The notes under the pieces: generated by a model
Seen by the model: the letters and a program-made list of their open reading frames with translations, nothing else
The model's database searches: none
Told to the model about the DNA's origin: nothing
Shown here: positions 7,020 to 14,592 of the stretch, one piece after another
Layout: each line of letters starts with the position of its first letter
Numbering within the stretch: the stretch's first letter is position 1
Source: an uncultured Candidatus Melainabacteria bacterium
Lineage (GTDB): Bacteria > Cyanobacteriota > Vampirovibrionia > Gastranaerophilales > Gastranaerophilaceae
Assembly: GCA_934757255.1 (NCBI GenBank)
Contig: CAKVLL010000027.1
Coordinates: 1-22,382, forward strand
Direction of reading: 5' to 3'
Length of the DNA stretch: 22,382 nt
Made by a program: the position numbers and the translations under genes

Positions 7020-9122
7020 ATGAGAAAGCAAGTTATAGCATATTTACATACGCATTGGGATAGAGAGTGGTACAGAGAGTTTGAAGTCTTTAGAATGCGA
7101 CTTCTAAGAGTGTTTGACAATATTATTGATTTATTGCACACTGGCAAAATTCCTTGCTTTTATTTTGATGGACAAGTAAGTGCACTTGAAGACTATTTAG
7201 AAATGCGACCGGAAAAAACAGAACTAGTTTATTCCTTGATAAAACGAAAGAAGCTTTTTATTGGCCCTTTTTATTGTCTTGTTGATGAATTTTTAACTGA
7301 TAGAACTTGTTTTGAAAAGAATTTAGAAATAGGGATGAAAATTGCCCAAAAATACGGTTGCAAAGAATTTATAGGATATTTACCAGACACTTTTGGACAT
7401 AGTCAAAATGTTGTAGATATTTTACGTGATTTTGGTATAGACAAATGTGTTGTTTGGCGCGGATGCGGAGATTTTCCAAGTGAATTCAAATGGTGTGGAA
7501 TGGATACTGTAAATTTAGTAAGGGGCTATTTTAACGATGTATTCTCCATTGATACTACAATAGAAAAAAAAGCCGAAATGCTCAAAAACAATCTGGATTT
7601 GCTTGCAGAAAAATCCGGTGAGATTATCCTTTTGCCAATTGGAGCTGACCATTTGGGTGTAGAAACAGATATTGATACTCAGCTAAAAAGCATTAATGAA
7701 ATTCTAAAAGATGAGTATGAAATTGTACTTGGCTCTCCTTTTGATTATTTTAATGCCGTAGAAGGTAGATTTAGCCAATTTGAATGGAATGACGAATTAC
7801 GAGATAATTCAAAAACCTTTATTCTACAAGGGTGCTATTCTTCAAGACTTGATTTAAAACGAGAAAATGTTGAATGTACATATTTATTGGATTTAGCAAC
7901 AAGATTTAAAACCCAACAAAAAGAAACAAAATATGACACATTAATTGAATACGCATATAAAATGTTATTGCAGAATCAAGCACATGATAGTATTTGCGGT
8001 TGTTCTACTGCTGATGTTCATAAAGAAAACTTTATTCGATATATGAAAATCAAACAAATTGCAAACACTATAATTGATGAACTTAAGTTCAAAAACAATT
8101 TTGATGAGAAGAAAATTTTAAATTTATCAGAACATAACTTTTCTGGCATGGTAGAATTTGAAACAATACAAAAACTTGAAGGATATGAACAGATTGGAGT
8201 AAAAAAAGGATTCGACCAATACTTATTAACAAATACTCAAAAAATACCTGTAACTGAAGATTATACAAATATATACACATACTTAGCTGAAATTCAAAAT
8301 CTTGAACCCAATAATGTCGAATTTTTAATGCCGTCTGTCAGCGAATCCGATTTAAAAATTAGCGATAATTTTATCGAAAATTCAAACATTTGCTTGAAAA
8401 TTGAAGATTACAATATTTACATTAATGGAATAAAAATGTCACTTATAGATTTCATTGATATGGGTGATAGCTATAATTGTGGTCCAAAGCCTGATGACAT
8501 AGGCACAGAATTTAAAATAATGCGTTCAAAACCTGTTTTAAAAACACCAACAAGATCCTGCTTAAAAATAGATTTTGAAGGCTTGTGGGATATCATTCCT
8601 CTTTATGTAACTCTAGATAAACATGCAACCTATTTAAAATTTACATTTGATTGGATAAATACACAAAAAAATCATTTACTAGTAACTGGTTTTGAATTAT
8701 CAAATCCAATTAAAGAAGTTTTTTCAGAAGATATGAATCAGATGATAAAACGTAATTTTGAACCAGATTATGATATTCGTCAAAATTTACCAAAAGAACG
8801 AGGAATAGAAGTTAAAACAAACACTGCTCCTATGCAGCGCGGACTTCTTATAGATGAAGAAGGAAATAATATCGGCATTATAACAAAAGGCTTGACTCAA
8901 TATGAAGTATTTAAAAACAAGCTTTATTTACCAATTTTACGAGCAACAGGTGTTATTTCAAACCCTAAAAATCCTGCTCGCTCAACTCCAGCCGGACCTC
9001 CAATTGAAGTTGAAACATTACAAATGATTGGAAACAATAAAGCCGAATTTTATGTATTTTTTGGAAACCAAAATGCGTTTGATGATACTTTAAATCAAGT
9101 CTACAACTATATTATCGTTTAA
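7020..9122 (+). CDS. Glycoside hydrolase family 38 alpha-mannosidase
   Basis: 700 residues. It is a retaining Zn-dependent alpha-mannosidase that removes terminal alpha-mannose from glycans. The N-terminal catalytic barrel shows HTHWDREWY with likely Zn ligands H12 and D14, YLPDTFGHS with the nucleophile D123 (also a ligand), GADHLG at 208-213, and QNQAHDSICGCS with the Zn ligand H322. The middle and C-terminal part (about 340-700) fits the GH38 mid helical and beta domains. Most bacterial members are about 850-1050 residues, so the C-terminal beta region is short. No signal peptide is seen, so it is probably cytoplasmic. No Shine-Dalgarno precedes the ATG, and a -10-like TATTAT ends six bases upstream, suggesting a leaderless or very short leader. 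Convergent with the SLT gene, three bases apart. Confidence 0.93.
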   Translation: MRKQVIAYLHTHWDREWYREFEVFRMRLLRVFDNIIDLLHTGKIPCFYFDGQVSALEDYLEMRPEKTELVYSLIKRKKLFIGPFYCLVDEFLTDRTCFEKNLEIGMKIAQKYGCKEFIGYLPDTFGHSQNVVDILRDFGIDKCVVWRGCGDFPSEFKWCGMDTVNLVRGYFNDVFSIDTTIEKKAEMLKNNLDLLAEKSGEIILLPIGADHLGVETDIDTQLKSINEILKDEYEIVLGSPFDYFNAVEGRFSQFEWNDELRDNSKTFILQGCYSSRLDLKRENVECTYLLDLATRFKTQQKETKYDTLIEYAYKMLLQNQAHDSICGCSTADVHKENFIRYMKIKQIANTIIDELKFKNNFDEKKILNLSEHNFSGMVEFETIQKLEGYEQIGVKKGFDQYLLTNTQKIPVTEDYTNIYTYLAEIQNLEPNNVEFLMPSVSESDLKISDNFIENSNICLKIEDYNIYINGIKMSLIDFIDMGDSYNCGPKPDDIGTEFKIMRSKPVLKTPTRSCLKIDFEGLWDIIPLYVTLDKHATYLKFTFDWINTQKNHLLVTGFELSNPIKEVFSEDMNQMIKRNFEPDYDIRQNLPKERGIEVKTNTAPMQRGLLIDEEGNNIGIITKGLTQYEVFKNKLYLPILRATGVISNPKNPARSTPAGPPIEVETLQMIGNNKAEFYVFFGNQNAFDDTLNQVYNYIIV

Positions 9123-9125
9123 ATA

Positions 9126-10025
9126 TTATGCAATACGATTTTTCTGGAAATTATAACCTAGTTTTTGCATAGATGTAATTACATTTCCGGAATAACTTTG
9201 AAAAACTGAGTTGTAGTTTGCAAGCGCTATTTTCATAGCACTTTTATTTTCCTGTTCGCTCAATTTAAGTTTTTTACTTTTAAGCTTATCAATGGTTTCT
9301 ACTATGTTCAAATTTCTCATTTTAGCAACTGCTTCAACAAATTTCATTTGCATAACAAGTAAACCAACTTTCATACCAAATTCATCATCTTTGGCACAAG
9401 CATCTCTTAAATTCTTAGTCGCATTTTTTCCAGAGAATTTTAATATCTTTTTTCCATTCAGACTGGGTTTATACAAAATTTCATTTAATAACTTAGGATT
9501 CAGTTTTTCATAAACACTATTTCTATTGTCTTTTACATTTGGATAAAAGTCATCAACGCTTATTTTTGTTACTTGCATTGGACCGGCGCCATTTTCAGAA
9601 TCTATATTCTTTTGGAAATTACCATGAGTTTCTTGGCTTATTACAGAGATAAAAAATGATTCTGGCACGCCATATTTTTGGGCAATTTTTTCAGCCTTAT
9701 TCGCCCAATATTCCACCAATTTAGCATCCAGTTTAACATCCCACTTCGCAGCCTCTTGCTCAACCATTGACATTATTTTTTCTTGTTTTGTTGTCACAGT
9801 TTTTTGTGGTACGTATCTTTTTATTGTTGGCATTGGTTTGCTTGGATGATAATCTTTTATTGCATCTCGTTTTGCGGTAAAAATACTTTCTCCATAATAC
9901 TGCTTAAAACTTTTATCTTGGCAAAACAAACTATACTCTTTTAAATCTAGAGTATTATCTTTATTTTTATCATATTTTTTCGCAAGCTGCTGCAAAAATT
10001 TTGGTAAATCTGAAATTTTCACCAT
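9126..10025 (-). CDS. EF-hand plus SLT-type lytic transglycosylase
   Basis: 299 residues. Residues 19-30 are a canonical EF-hand loop (D19, N21, D23, T25, D27, E30 in DKNKDNTLDLKE). Residues about 112-285 are a goose-lysozyme/SLT fold: YGVPESFFISVISQETHGNF with the likely catalytic E132, then GAGPMQVT (147-153) and a late ALANYNS. SLT enzymes cleave peptidoglycan glycan strands to anhydromuropeptides. No signal peptide is seen, so export would need a non-Sec route. The ATG overlaps the stop of the upstream gene (TAATG), implying translational coupling. There are only three bases to the convergent mannosidase and no terminator between them. Ca2+-dependent stability or activity is an inference. 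Confidence 0.82.
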   Translation of the reverse strand: MVKISDLPKFLQQLAKKYDKNKDNTLDLKEYSLFCQDKSFKQYYGESIFTAKRDAIKDYHPSKPMPTIKRYVPQKTVTTKQEKIMSMVEQEAAKWDVKLDAKLVEYWANKAEKIAQKYGVPESFFISVISQETHGNFQKNIDSENGAGPMQVTKISVDDFYPNVKDNRNSVYEKLNPKLLNEILYKPSLNGKKILKFSGKNATKNLRDACAKDDEFGMKVGLLVMQMKFVEAVAKMRNLNIVETIDKLKSKKLKLSEQENKSAMKIALANYNSVFQSYSGNVITSMQKLGYNFQKNRIA

Positions 10026-10909
10026 TATTTCTCTCCATTTTCAGTTTTCTGACTATATTTTTCTTTTAATAATTTATTATATTCACTTCGTAGTTGTTCT
10101 GCATAGTTGGTTACTTGCTGTATCCAAGTTGAAGATGCAGATTTTGCACAATAACGTCCTGACTTTCCAAGAGAAATAATCGTAGTTCGACCTTCATGCA
10201 TTCTTTTGTCCATTGTTCTAGTAAGACTATCGATGCATTCTTCTACATTTTTATATTTTCTCAAACCGTGTTGTCCCATTAATCCAGCTATATTGTTTTT
10301 ATCCAACGCACCTTTAGAGTTACCCCTTGCAGATTCTTGCATACAAATTGCTATCAATATAAATGGATCAAGTTTATGAGATAGCATTTCTTTTTGACAA
10401 AATTTTATAAATGCACTAGCTTTATTATTCATTTTACTATTTTTGTTTTTAGTAAGTTTATTAAGCGCCTTATTCAACAATTCAGTATCTACGACAATTC
10501 CATCTTTAGCTAAAATAGAATATGTGCTCGTTATCTTTTTATTAAGTATTTGTGGACGAATTTCTTTTTCTTGATTTTCAACTCTAGTTACATCATTATT
10601 TTCTATTGTTTTTTCTTGTGAAAATTTATCTAATTTTTCTTTTTCAACACCAGAAAAGAATAGATGAACTTTTTCTTTTATATTTGACAAGCGATTAGAT
10701 ATTTTTGCTAAAAATGACATTTGTTCAATAAAATCCAATACCCCATCATTATAACCTTGTTCATTTTCTTTATATGTAGTTTTGTCGACTTTTTCAAAAA
10801 TACTCGTAATATTTTCCTTATCTTGCTCTGACAAAGTAATACCATTAAATTCGAGATAACTATTAATACCTTCTAAATTTGCTTTTATTCCTTTAAAATT
10901 AAATGTCAT
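10025..10909 (-). CDS. Glucosaminidase-like peptidoglycan hydrolase with degenerate EF-hand
   Basis: 294 residues from the ATG at 10909, which has TTAAGG nine bases upstream. A TTG at 10915 is also in frame but only three bases from that site, so I reject it. Residues about 40-65 look like a degenerate EF-hand (NDGVLDFIE). Residues about 160-275 fit the FlgJ/LytG-type glucosaminidase fold: DPFILIAICMQES with the likely catalytic E192, NNIAGLMG (205-212) and YKNVEECIDSLT. Such enzymes cut the N-acetylglucosamine-N-acetylmuramic acid bond. It is the first gene of a two-gene operon behind the sigma-28-type promoter at 10948-10974. FlgJ drills peptidoglycan for the flagellar rod, so the domain and the promoter class agree, although no flagellar gene is present in this window. 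Confidence 0.75.
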   Translation of the reverse strand: MTFNFKGIKANLEGINSYLEFNGITLSEQDKENITSIFEKVDKTTYKENEQGYNDGVLDFIEQMSFLAKISNRLSNIKEKVHLFFSGVEKEKLDKFSQEKTIENNDVTRVENQEKEIRPQILNKKITSTYSILAKDGIVVDTELLNKALNKLTKNKNSKMNNKASAFIKFCQKEMLSHKLDPFILIAICMQESARGNSKGALDKNNIAGLMGQHGLRKYKNVEECIDSLTRTMDKRMHEGRTTIISLGKSGRYCAKSASSTWIQQVTNYAEQLRSEYNKLLKEKYSQKTENGEK

Positions 10910-10947
10910 ATCCAATTGCCTTAATTTTATCTAATTTTACAAGATTA

Positions 10948-10974
10948 TATACGGCATTTTTTTGAAAAACTTTA
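10948..10974 (-). promoter_or_regulatory. Sigma-28-type promoter of the peptidoglycan hydrolase operon
   Basis: TAAAGTTT (10974-10967), an 11-base spacer and GCCGTATA (10955-10948) on the minus strand. The predicted start is about 30 bases before the ATG at 10909. Confidence 0.72.
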
Positions 10975-11175
10975 GAAGTTTTGAATAAATGTTTACAAAA
11001 ATTTACATTTTTCAAGGGGATGAGTTCAACCTGAATTTGAGGAGCCGTTATTACAATGCTAATTTTCTCTTTCTAAGAAATAGTATTATTGTTAAAATGA
11101 TGTAACGATTTATTATTTTATTTAACCCTTTAATTTAGCTTCTTTTATAAAGATGTTATATATAAAAACAAATGA
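10975..11175. other. Intergenic, no gene seen
   Basis: AT-rich sequence upstream of the hydrolase operon. A TGTAACGATTT motif lies at 11101-11111. I find no credible ORF or RNA gene. Confidence 0.5.
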
Positions 11176-11176
11176 T

Positions 11177-11201
11177 AAAAAAAAAGAGCCTAATCGGCTC
11201 T
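11177..11201 (-). terminator. Intrinsic terminator, leftward
   Basis: On the minus strand AGAGCC, loop GATTA and GGCTCT are followed by nine T. It is strong. It would end a leftward transcript coming from the 11202-11396 region or reading through from the coiled-coil gene. Confidence 0.85.
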
Positions 11202-11396
11202 GGAATTAAGAATAGCTGGAAGTATGAAAAAGATTTAATATACTTATATTTAACTCCGATTGAGGTTATGGCGCTATTCAACAAGTCGGTAATTCGGAAT
11301 TGCACAAGTGGGGAATATTAATATAAAAATAATAAAAGGTGGGAACCGCTAACGCTTTTCCTACCCTACGTCTGCCTAAGTGGGGGATATTTATAT
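11202..11396. other. Structured intergenic region, possible small RNA
   Basis: About 195 bases between two strong terminators. It contains the palindromic GGTGGGAA ... TTTTCCTACC element (11339-11364), an imperfect direct repeat TGCACAAGTGGGGAATATT (11301-11319)/TGCCTAAGTGGGGGATATT (11373-11391), and the pairing TTGA/TCAA within CCGA/TCGG around 11250-11290. No protein frame is convincing. The neighbouring terminators would suit a leftward RNA ending at 11177 or a rightward one ending at 11436. I do not recognise it as tmRNA, RNase P RNA or SRP RNA. Confidence 0.35.
11339..11370. repeat. REP-like palindromic element
   Basis: GGTGGGAACCGCTAACGCTT followed by TTCCTACCCTACG folds as an imperfect hairpin. 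It resembles the dispersed GGTGGG...CCCACCCTAC palindromes common between bacterial genes. Only one copy of this type is in the window, so family membership is inferred from general knowledge. Confidence 0.45.
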
Positions 11397-11398
11397 TA

Positions 11399-11434
11399 AA
11401 AAAAGTCATGATTTAAATAAATCATGACTTTTTT
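11399..11434. terminator. Strong bidirectional terminator
   Basis: AAAAAAGTCATGATTT (11399-11414) and AAATCATGACTTTTTT (11419-11434) are perfectly complementary over 16 bp with a four-base loop. T-runs on both strands. It lies 47 bases downstream of the coiled-coil gene's stop codon. Confidence 0.92.
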
Positions 11435-11480
11435 ATTCTTAAGTTTTTATTAGACAATTATGCCCAACCGACATTGCGAA

Positions 11481-12860
11481 TTAAGCATCTTTACGAAATT
11501 TGTCTTGTATTTTTCTAAAACAATTTTTTACCGAATCAACTTTTGAATTTACGAAATGTCGAACATTTGCCTTGACATTTAAGTACCCAAGTCTTAAATT
11601 ATGCTGATTATAAAATTCATTCATTTCCAATTCTTTTTGTCTATGTTGTCTTTCTAACCATTCTTGATTGCGACGGTCACTAGCTTTACGTGCTTTTCGA
11701 ACAGCTTCCGCATTATATTCTTGTTCTTTTAACCATTTATTTGCTATCCGTTTATCGGCTAGGGATTCCATTTCATCCAACTTATCTGCATTTTGAGAAT
11801 AAAATTCATTAATTTCTTGTTCTTTTTGCTTATGTTGTTTTTCTAGCCATTCTTGATTGCGATGATCACTAGCTTTATGTGCTTTTCTAGCGTCTGAAGC
11901 ATCTTCTTCAAGAATGCGCAAACCTTCTTTAGTTTCTTTTTCATTCAACTCTTTATTCCAAAAATCACTATATTCTTGTTCTTTTTGCTTATGTTGTTTT
12001 TCTAGCCATTCTTGATTGCGACGATCACTAGCTTTACGTGCTTTTCGAGCGTCTGAAGCATCTTCTTCAAGAATGCGCAAACCTTCTTTAGTTTCTTTTT
12101 CATTCAACTCTTTATTCCAAAAATCACTATATTCTTGTTCTTTTTGCTTATGTTGTTTTTCTAACCATTCTTGATTGCGACGATCACTAGCTTTACGTGC
12201 TTTTCGAGCAGCTTCCGCATTATATTCTTGCTCTTTTAACCATTTATCTGCTAACCGTTTATCGGCTAGTGATTCCATTTCATTCAACTTATCTGCATTT
12301 TGAGAATAAAATTCATTAATTTCTTGTTCTTTTTGTCTATGTTGTCTTTCTAACCATTCTTGATTGCGACGGTCACTAGCTCTGCGTGCGTTTTGAGCGT
12401 CTGAAGCACCTTCTTCAAGAATACGCAAACCTTCTTGATTCGAAATTTCCTCTACTTGCTGTTTATTAAACTTTTTCTTATTTTTACGTTGTTTTATAAC
12501 TTTTTTGCTAGTATTGCTAGTTTGATTATTTGTCATCATTTCATTGACAGTCTCATTTGCATTAACACTAGAAATTTCGTTTTTTGTCTGATTTTTTAAT
12601 TTTTCTGCCGTCTTTTGTATTGTTTTTTCTGCTTCCGTTAATTTATTAGAAACCGTTTTCAATTCTTTTTTCAACACGTTATTATTGTGTAAAGCAACTC
12701 CTGCAATTACAGTAGAAGCAATAGCAGTAAGCCCCATTAATACATCTACACCTTTATGAGAAGATTGTGTTTTTACAGGTTGACTTGGAACTGACATATC
12801 TTTAGATTTATTTTCCTTAAAAGCAATCTGTTGCACATTTCTGTCAATACTTAATCCCAT
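11481..12860 (-). CDS. Membrane-anchored coiled-coil protein with long internal repeats, function unknown
   Basis: 459 residues from the ATG at 12860, which has AAAGGA five bases upstream. An in-frame ATG at 12953 would add 31 residues but lacks such a site. A short N-terminal region is followed by one hydrophobic segment at about 38-58 (VLMGLTAIASTVIAGVAL), then an almost continuous charged helix. The core ASDRRNQEWLEKQHKQKEQE recurs five times, at 161, 224, 277, 330 and 393, giving spacings of 63-53-53-63. Two consecutive 53-residue units are almost identical in DNA as well. The heptad-like Glu/Lys/Gln composition predicts a rod-like coiled coil on one side of the membrane. I recognise no family. 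A scaffold, adhesin stalk or cytoskeletal role is possible. The C-terminal 40 residues are unrelated to the repeats and basic. Confidence 0.7.
   Translation of the reverse strand: MGLSIDRNVQQIAFKENKSKDMSVPSQPVKTQSSHKGVDVLMGLTAIASTVIAGVALHNNNVLKKELKTVSNKLTEAEKTIQKTAEKLKNQTKNEISSVNANETVNEMMTNNQTSNTSKKVIKQRKNKKKFNKQQVEEISNQEGLRILEEGASDAQNARRASDRRNQEWLERQHRQKEQEINEFYSQNADKLNEMESLADKRLADKWLKEQEYNAEAARKARKASDRRNQEWLEKQHKQKEQEYSDFWNKELNEKETKEGLRILEEDASDARKARKASDRRNQEWLEKQHKQKEQEYSDFWNKELNEKETKEGLRILEEDASDARKAHKASDHRNQEWLEKQHKQKEQEINEFYSQNADKLDEMESLADKRIANKWLKEQEYNAEAVRKARKASDRRNQEWLERQHRQKELEMNEFYNQHNLRLGYLNVKANVRHFVNSKVDSVKNCFRKIQDKFRKDA
11891..12208 (-). repeat. 159-bp tandem duplication within the coiled-coil gene
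   Basis: The blocks 11891-12049 and 12050-12208 differ at a single position by eye (CTAGCC versus CTAACC). The near-identity at DNA level points to a recent duplication or gene conversion. It adds exactly 53 codons, so the frame is kept. Confidence 0.9.
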
Positions 12861-12959
12861 ATAAATCCTTTCTTGCTGATATTCAGCCTTAATCCTACTT
12901 TTATACCATGTAAAAGTCTTAAAAACATAAAAAGTTGCGCATTCAAGACACAATTAAGT

Positions 12960-12983
12960 CCGTCCCGTCCCGTCCCGTCCCGT
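12960..12983. repeat. Pentanucleotide repeat CGTCC/GGACG, about five copies
   Basis: Twenty-four bases of perfect period five. It lies in the predicted 5' leader of the coiled-coil gene, immediately after the promoter at 12989-13017. It is GC-rich in AT-rich surroundings. Copy-number changes would alter the leader, not the protein. Confidence 0.93.
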
Positions 12984-12988
12984 AGGGC

Positions 12989-13017
12989 ATTATGACAGTG
13001 TTTGAGGCAATTGTAAA
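12989..13017 (-). promoter_or_regulatory. Sigma-70-type promoter of the coiled-coil gene
   Basis: TTTACA (13017-13012), a 17-base spacer and CATAAT (12994-12989) on the minus strand. The leader would be about 120 bases. The surrounding 40 bases (GCAATTGTAA ... TTTTGCTTAACA) resemble 185-215 near the left edge. Confidence 0.65.
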
Positions 13018-13084
13018 GAATTTTATTTTTGCTTAACATTTGATAATATTTTGTTACAAAATGTATTCGGGCGTATTCAAAAAA

Positions 13085-13176
13085 TTACCCCTCGCCAAGG
13101 GAGAGGGTAGAATTTCAAGTTGAGAGTCAGCATTTTTTTAGACTCGAAACTTAGAAATTCGGGTGAGGGTTCGAGC
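13085..13176 (+). repeat. Dispersed palindromic repeat, copy 1 (about 90 bp)
   Basis: Begins TTACCCCTCGCCAAGGGAGA and contains the inverted pair GAATTTCAAGTT / AACTTAGAAATTC, ending GGGTGAGGGTTCGAG. The reverse complement of 18775-18864 matches it closely apart from the central loop. Confidence 0.85.
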
Positions 13177-13211
13177 CGTAAAGCGATTTGAGTTTTATAA
13201 TCTGCTTTTAA

Positions 13212-13235
13212 TTTTGCTTTTGCTTTTGCTTTTGC
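13212..13235. repeat. TTTTGC hexanucleotide repeat, four copies
   Basis: Four exact TTTTGC units in intergenic DNA between two palindromic repeats. No gene starts directly next to it. Confidence 0.85.
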
Positions 13236-13240
13236 TTTGT

Positions 13241-13394
13241 AAAACCCTCTCCCTAACCCTCTCTTGGATTATTCGGGCAAGCATAACATTACAATAACAA
13301 CAAATCCTTACGGATTTTTCTTGTTATTTCCATGTTATTTGCTCTTACGGGCTTACGCCCTACCGAAAATCCGCTCTCCCAAGGAGAGGGAATG
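13241..13394. repeat. Composite of palindromic repeat boxes
   Basis: CCCTCTCCCTAACCCTCTC (13245-13263) and GCTCTCCCAAGGAGAGGG (13373-13390) are boxes of the same GC-rich family seen elsewhere. Between them lie GGGCTTACGCCC and other short stems. No coding potential is seen. Confidence 0.6.
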
Positions 13395-13427
13395 ACCATG
13401 ATTTGTTTATTTAATTTTGAATTATAA

Positions 13428-13451
13428 AAGGCGCGTCAAATGACGCGCCTT
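13428..13451. terminator. Intrinsic terminator of the ribosomal protein operon
   Basis: AAGGCGCGTCA (13428-13438) and TGACGCGCCTT (13441-13451) pair perfectly over 11 bp. On the minus strand the stem is followed by TTTTATAATT. It lies about 200 bases after rpsN and closes the operon. Confidence 0.85.
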
Positions 13452-13620
13452 AAAATTATTTATCAGTTTTCACTGAACATTACTCACCAAATCGGTAACC
13501 ATTCTTACCTAATATCTATCTAGCAACCTAGTAGACACACTTTGAGGATGACCTGTAATAAAAATCTTAACTTGTATTTTATTCACCTATGTCATCCGAC
13601 AATGTGTTCTTTTCTTTTTG
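13452..13620. other. Untranslated trailer between rpsN and the terminator
   Basis: About 170 bases with no convincing ORF on either strand. rpsH (S8), the usual next gene after rpsN, is absent. Confidence 0.5.
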
Positions 13621-13653
13621 GTTACTTTTTCTTTTTAGCAAAGAAAAAGTAAC
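13621..13653. repeat. 14-bp perfect hairpin overlapping the rpsN stop codon
   Basis: GTTACTTTTTCTTT (13621-13634), loop TTAGC and AAAGAAAAAGTAAC (13640-13653). The right arm ends at the last base of the rpsN stop codon. It may be a 3' stabilising or attenuating stem, or another dispersed palindrome. Confidence 0.8.
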
Positions 13654-13859
13654 TACCAGCTAGCTTTAGTTACGCCAGGTAATAAACCTTGGTGAGCCAT
13701 TTTTCTTAAACAAATTCTGCACAAGCCGAAATCTCTGTGGAAGCCGTGAGGTCTGCCGCAGATGCTGCATCTGTTGTGAAGTCTAACTTTTGGGTATTTA
13801 CCCTTAGCAGCTAATAATTCTCTTGCGTGTTCTTTGTTTATCATCGCTTTTTTAGCCAT
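13653..13859 (-). CDS. rpsN: 30S ribosomal protein S14, zinc type
   Basis: 68 residues, slightly longer than the usual 61 of the zinc form. The Zn ligands are the four Cys of CSICGRPHGFHRDFGLCRIC, and the typical end GVTKASW is present. S14 binds the 3' major domain of 16S rRNA in the small-subunit head. AAGGAG precedes the ATG. It is the last gene of the operon here; the rest of the spc cluster (rpsH, rplF, rplR, rpsE and so on) does not follow. Confidence 0.97.
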   Translation of the reverse strand: MAKKAMINKEHARELLAAKGKYPKVRLHNRCSICGRPHGFHRDFGLCRICLRKMAHQGLLPGVTKASW

Positions 13860-13927
13860 GATTTTCTCCTTTATTACAAATAATTTTCTAACTATTTAGT
13901 TTGCATAATCGGGATTAAAAAATCCAT

Positions 13928-14491
13928 CTATGCTTGTTTGTTCATACCTTTGAATGGCATACCCAATAATCTTAGCAATTCTCTTGCTTCGTCATCAGTA
14001 TGAGCAGTTGTGATAACAGATACGTTCATACCTTTTACCAAATCAACTTCTTCATAAGTGATTTCTGGGAACAATGATTGTTCTTTAAGACCAAGAGTAT
14101 AGTTACCTCTGCCATCGAAACTCTTAGCAGAAATACCTCTAAAGTCACGAATACGAGGAAGAACAACACAGATTAACTTTTGCAAGAAATCATACATTCT
14201 TTCACCACGTAAAGTAACCATAGCACCAACAGGCATACCTTCTCTCAATTTGTAAGAAGCGATTGATTTTTTAGCTTTTGTAACCAAAGCTTTTTGACCT
14301 GCAATCTTAGTCAATTGAGCTTGAATAGCGTCAGCGATTTTTGAGTTGTGAGAAGCTTCACCAACACCCATGTTCAAAACGATTTTGTGAAGTTTAGGAA
14401 TCATCATGTCATTTTTGTAACCGAATTTTTCCTTTAGTGCTGCTTTTACTTCTTCATCATATTTTGCTTTTAAGCTTTTTGTTCTTGTCAT
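13928..14491 (-). CDS. rplE: 50S ribosomal protein L5
   Basis: 187 residues, full length. Family signatures include KIVLNMGVGEA near residue 36, KSIASYKLREGMPVG and GLKEQSLFPEI. L5 binds 5S rRNA and forms the central protuberance of the large subunit. Preceded by AAGGAAAAG. The spacer to rplX is about 100 bases, longer than most in this operon. Confidence 0.98.
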   Translation of the reverse strand: MTRTKSLKAKYDEEVKAALKEKFGYKNDMMIPKLHKIVLNMGVGEASHNSKIADAIQAQLTKIAGQKALVTKAKKSIASYKLREGMPVGAMVTLRGERMYDFLQKLICVVLPRIRDFRGISAKSFDGRGNYTLGLKEQSLFPEITYEEVDLVKGMNVSVITTAHTDDEARELLRLLGMPFKGMNKQA

Positions 14492-14592
14492 TTTTCTTTT
14501 CCTTCTATTATGACGGAATTAGTATCAAGTTAATACGGAATAATAATCGCGGAGTAGCTTATCCCTCTTTGGCATATTATAACCGCCTCATA

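Noticed and set aside
11339..11364. T-box riboswitch (GGTGG...ACCGC match on the plus strand)
   Set aside because: The match has an extra base, there is no aminoacyl-tRNA synthetase gene downstream, and the segment is better explained as a palindromic repeat.
11891..12208. CRISPR array
   Set aside because: The units are 159 bp, coding and directly abutting, with no spacers and no cas genes nearby.
12861..12953. Upstream in-frame ATG adding 31 residues to the coiled-coil protein
   Set aside because: It has no Shine-Dalgarno, whereas ATG 12860 has AAAGGA at good distance and begins a sensible protein.
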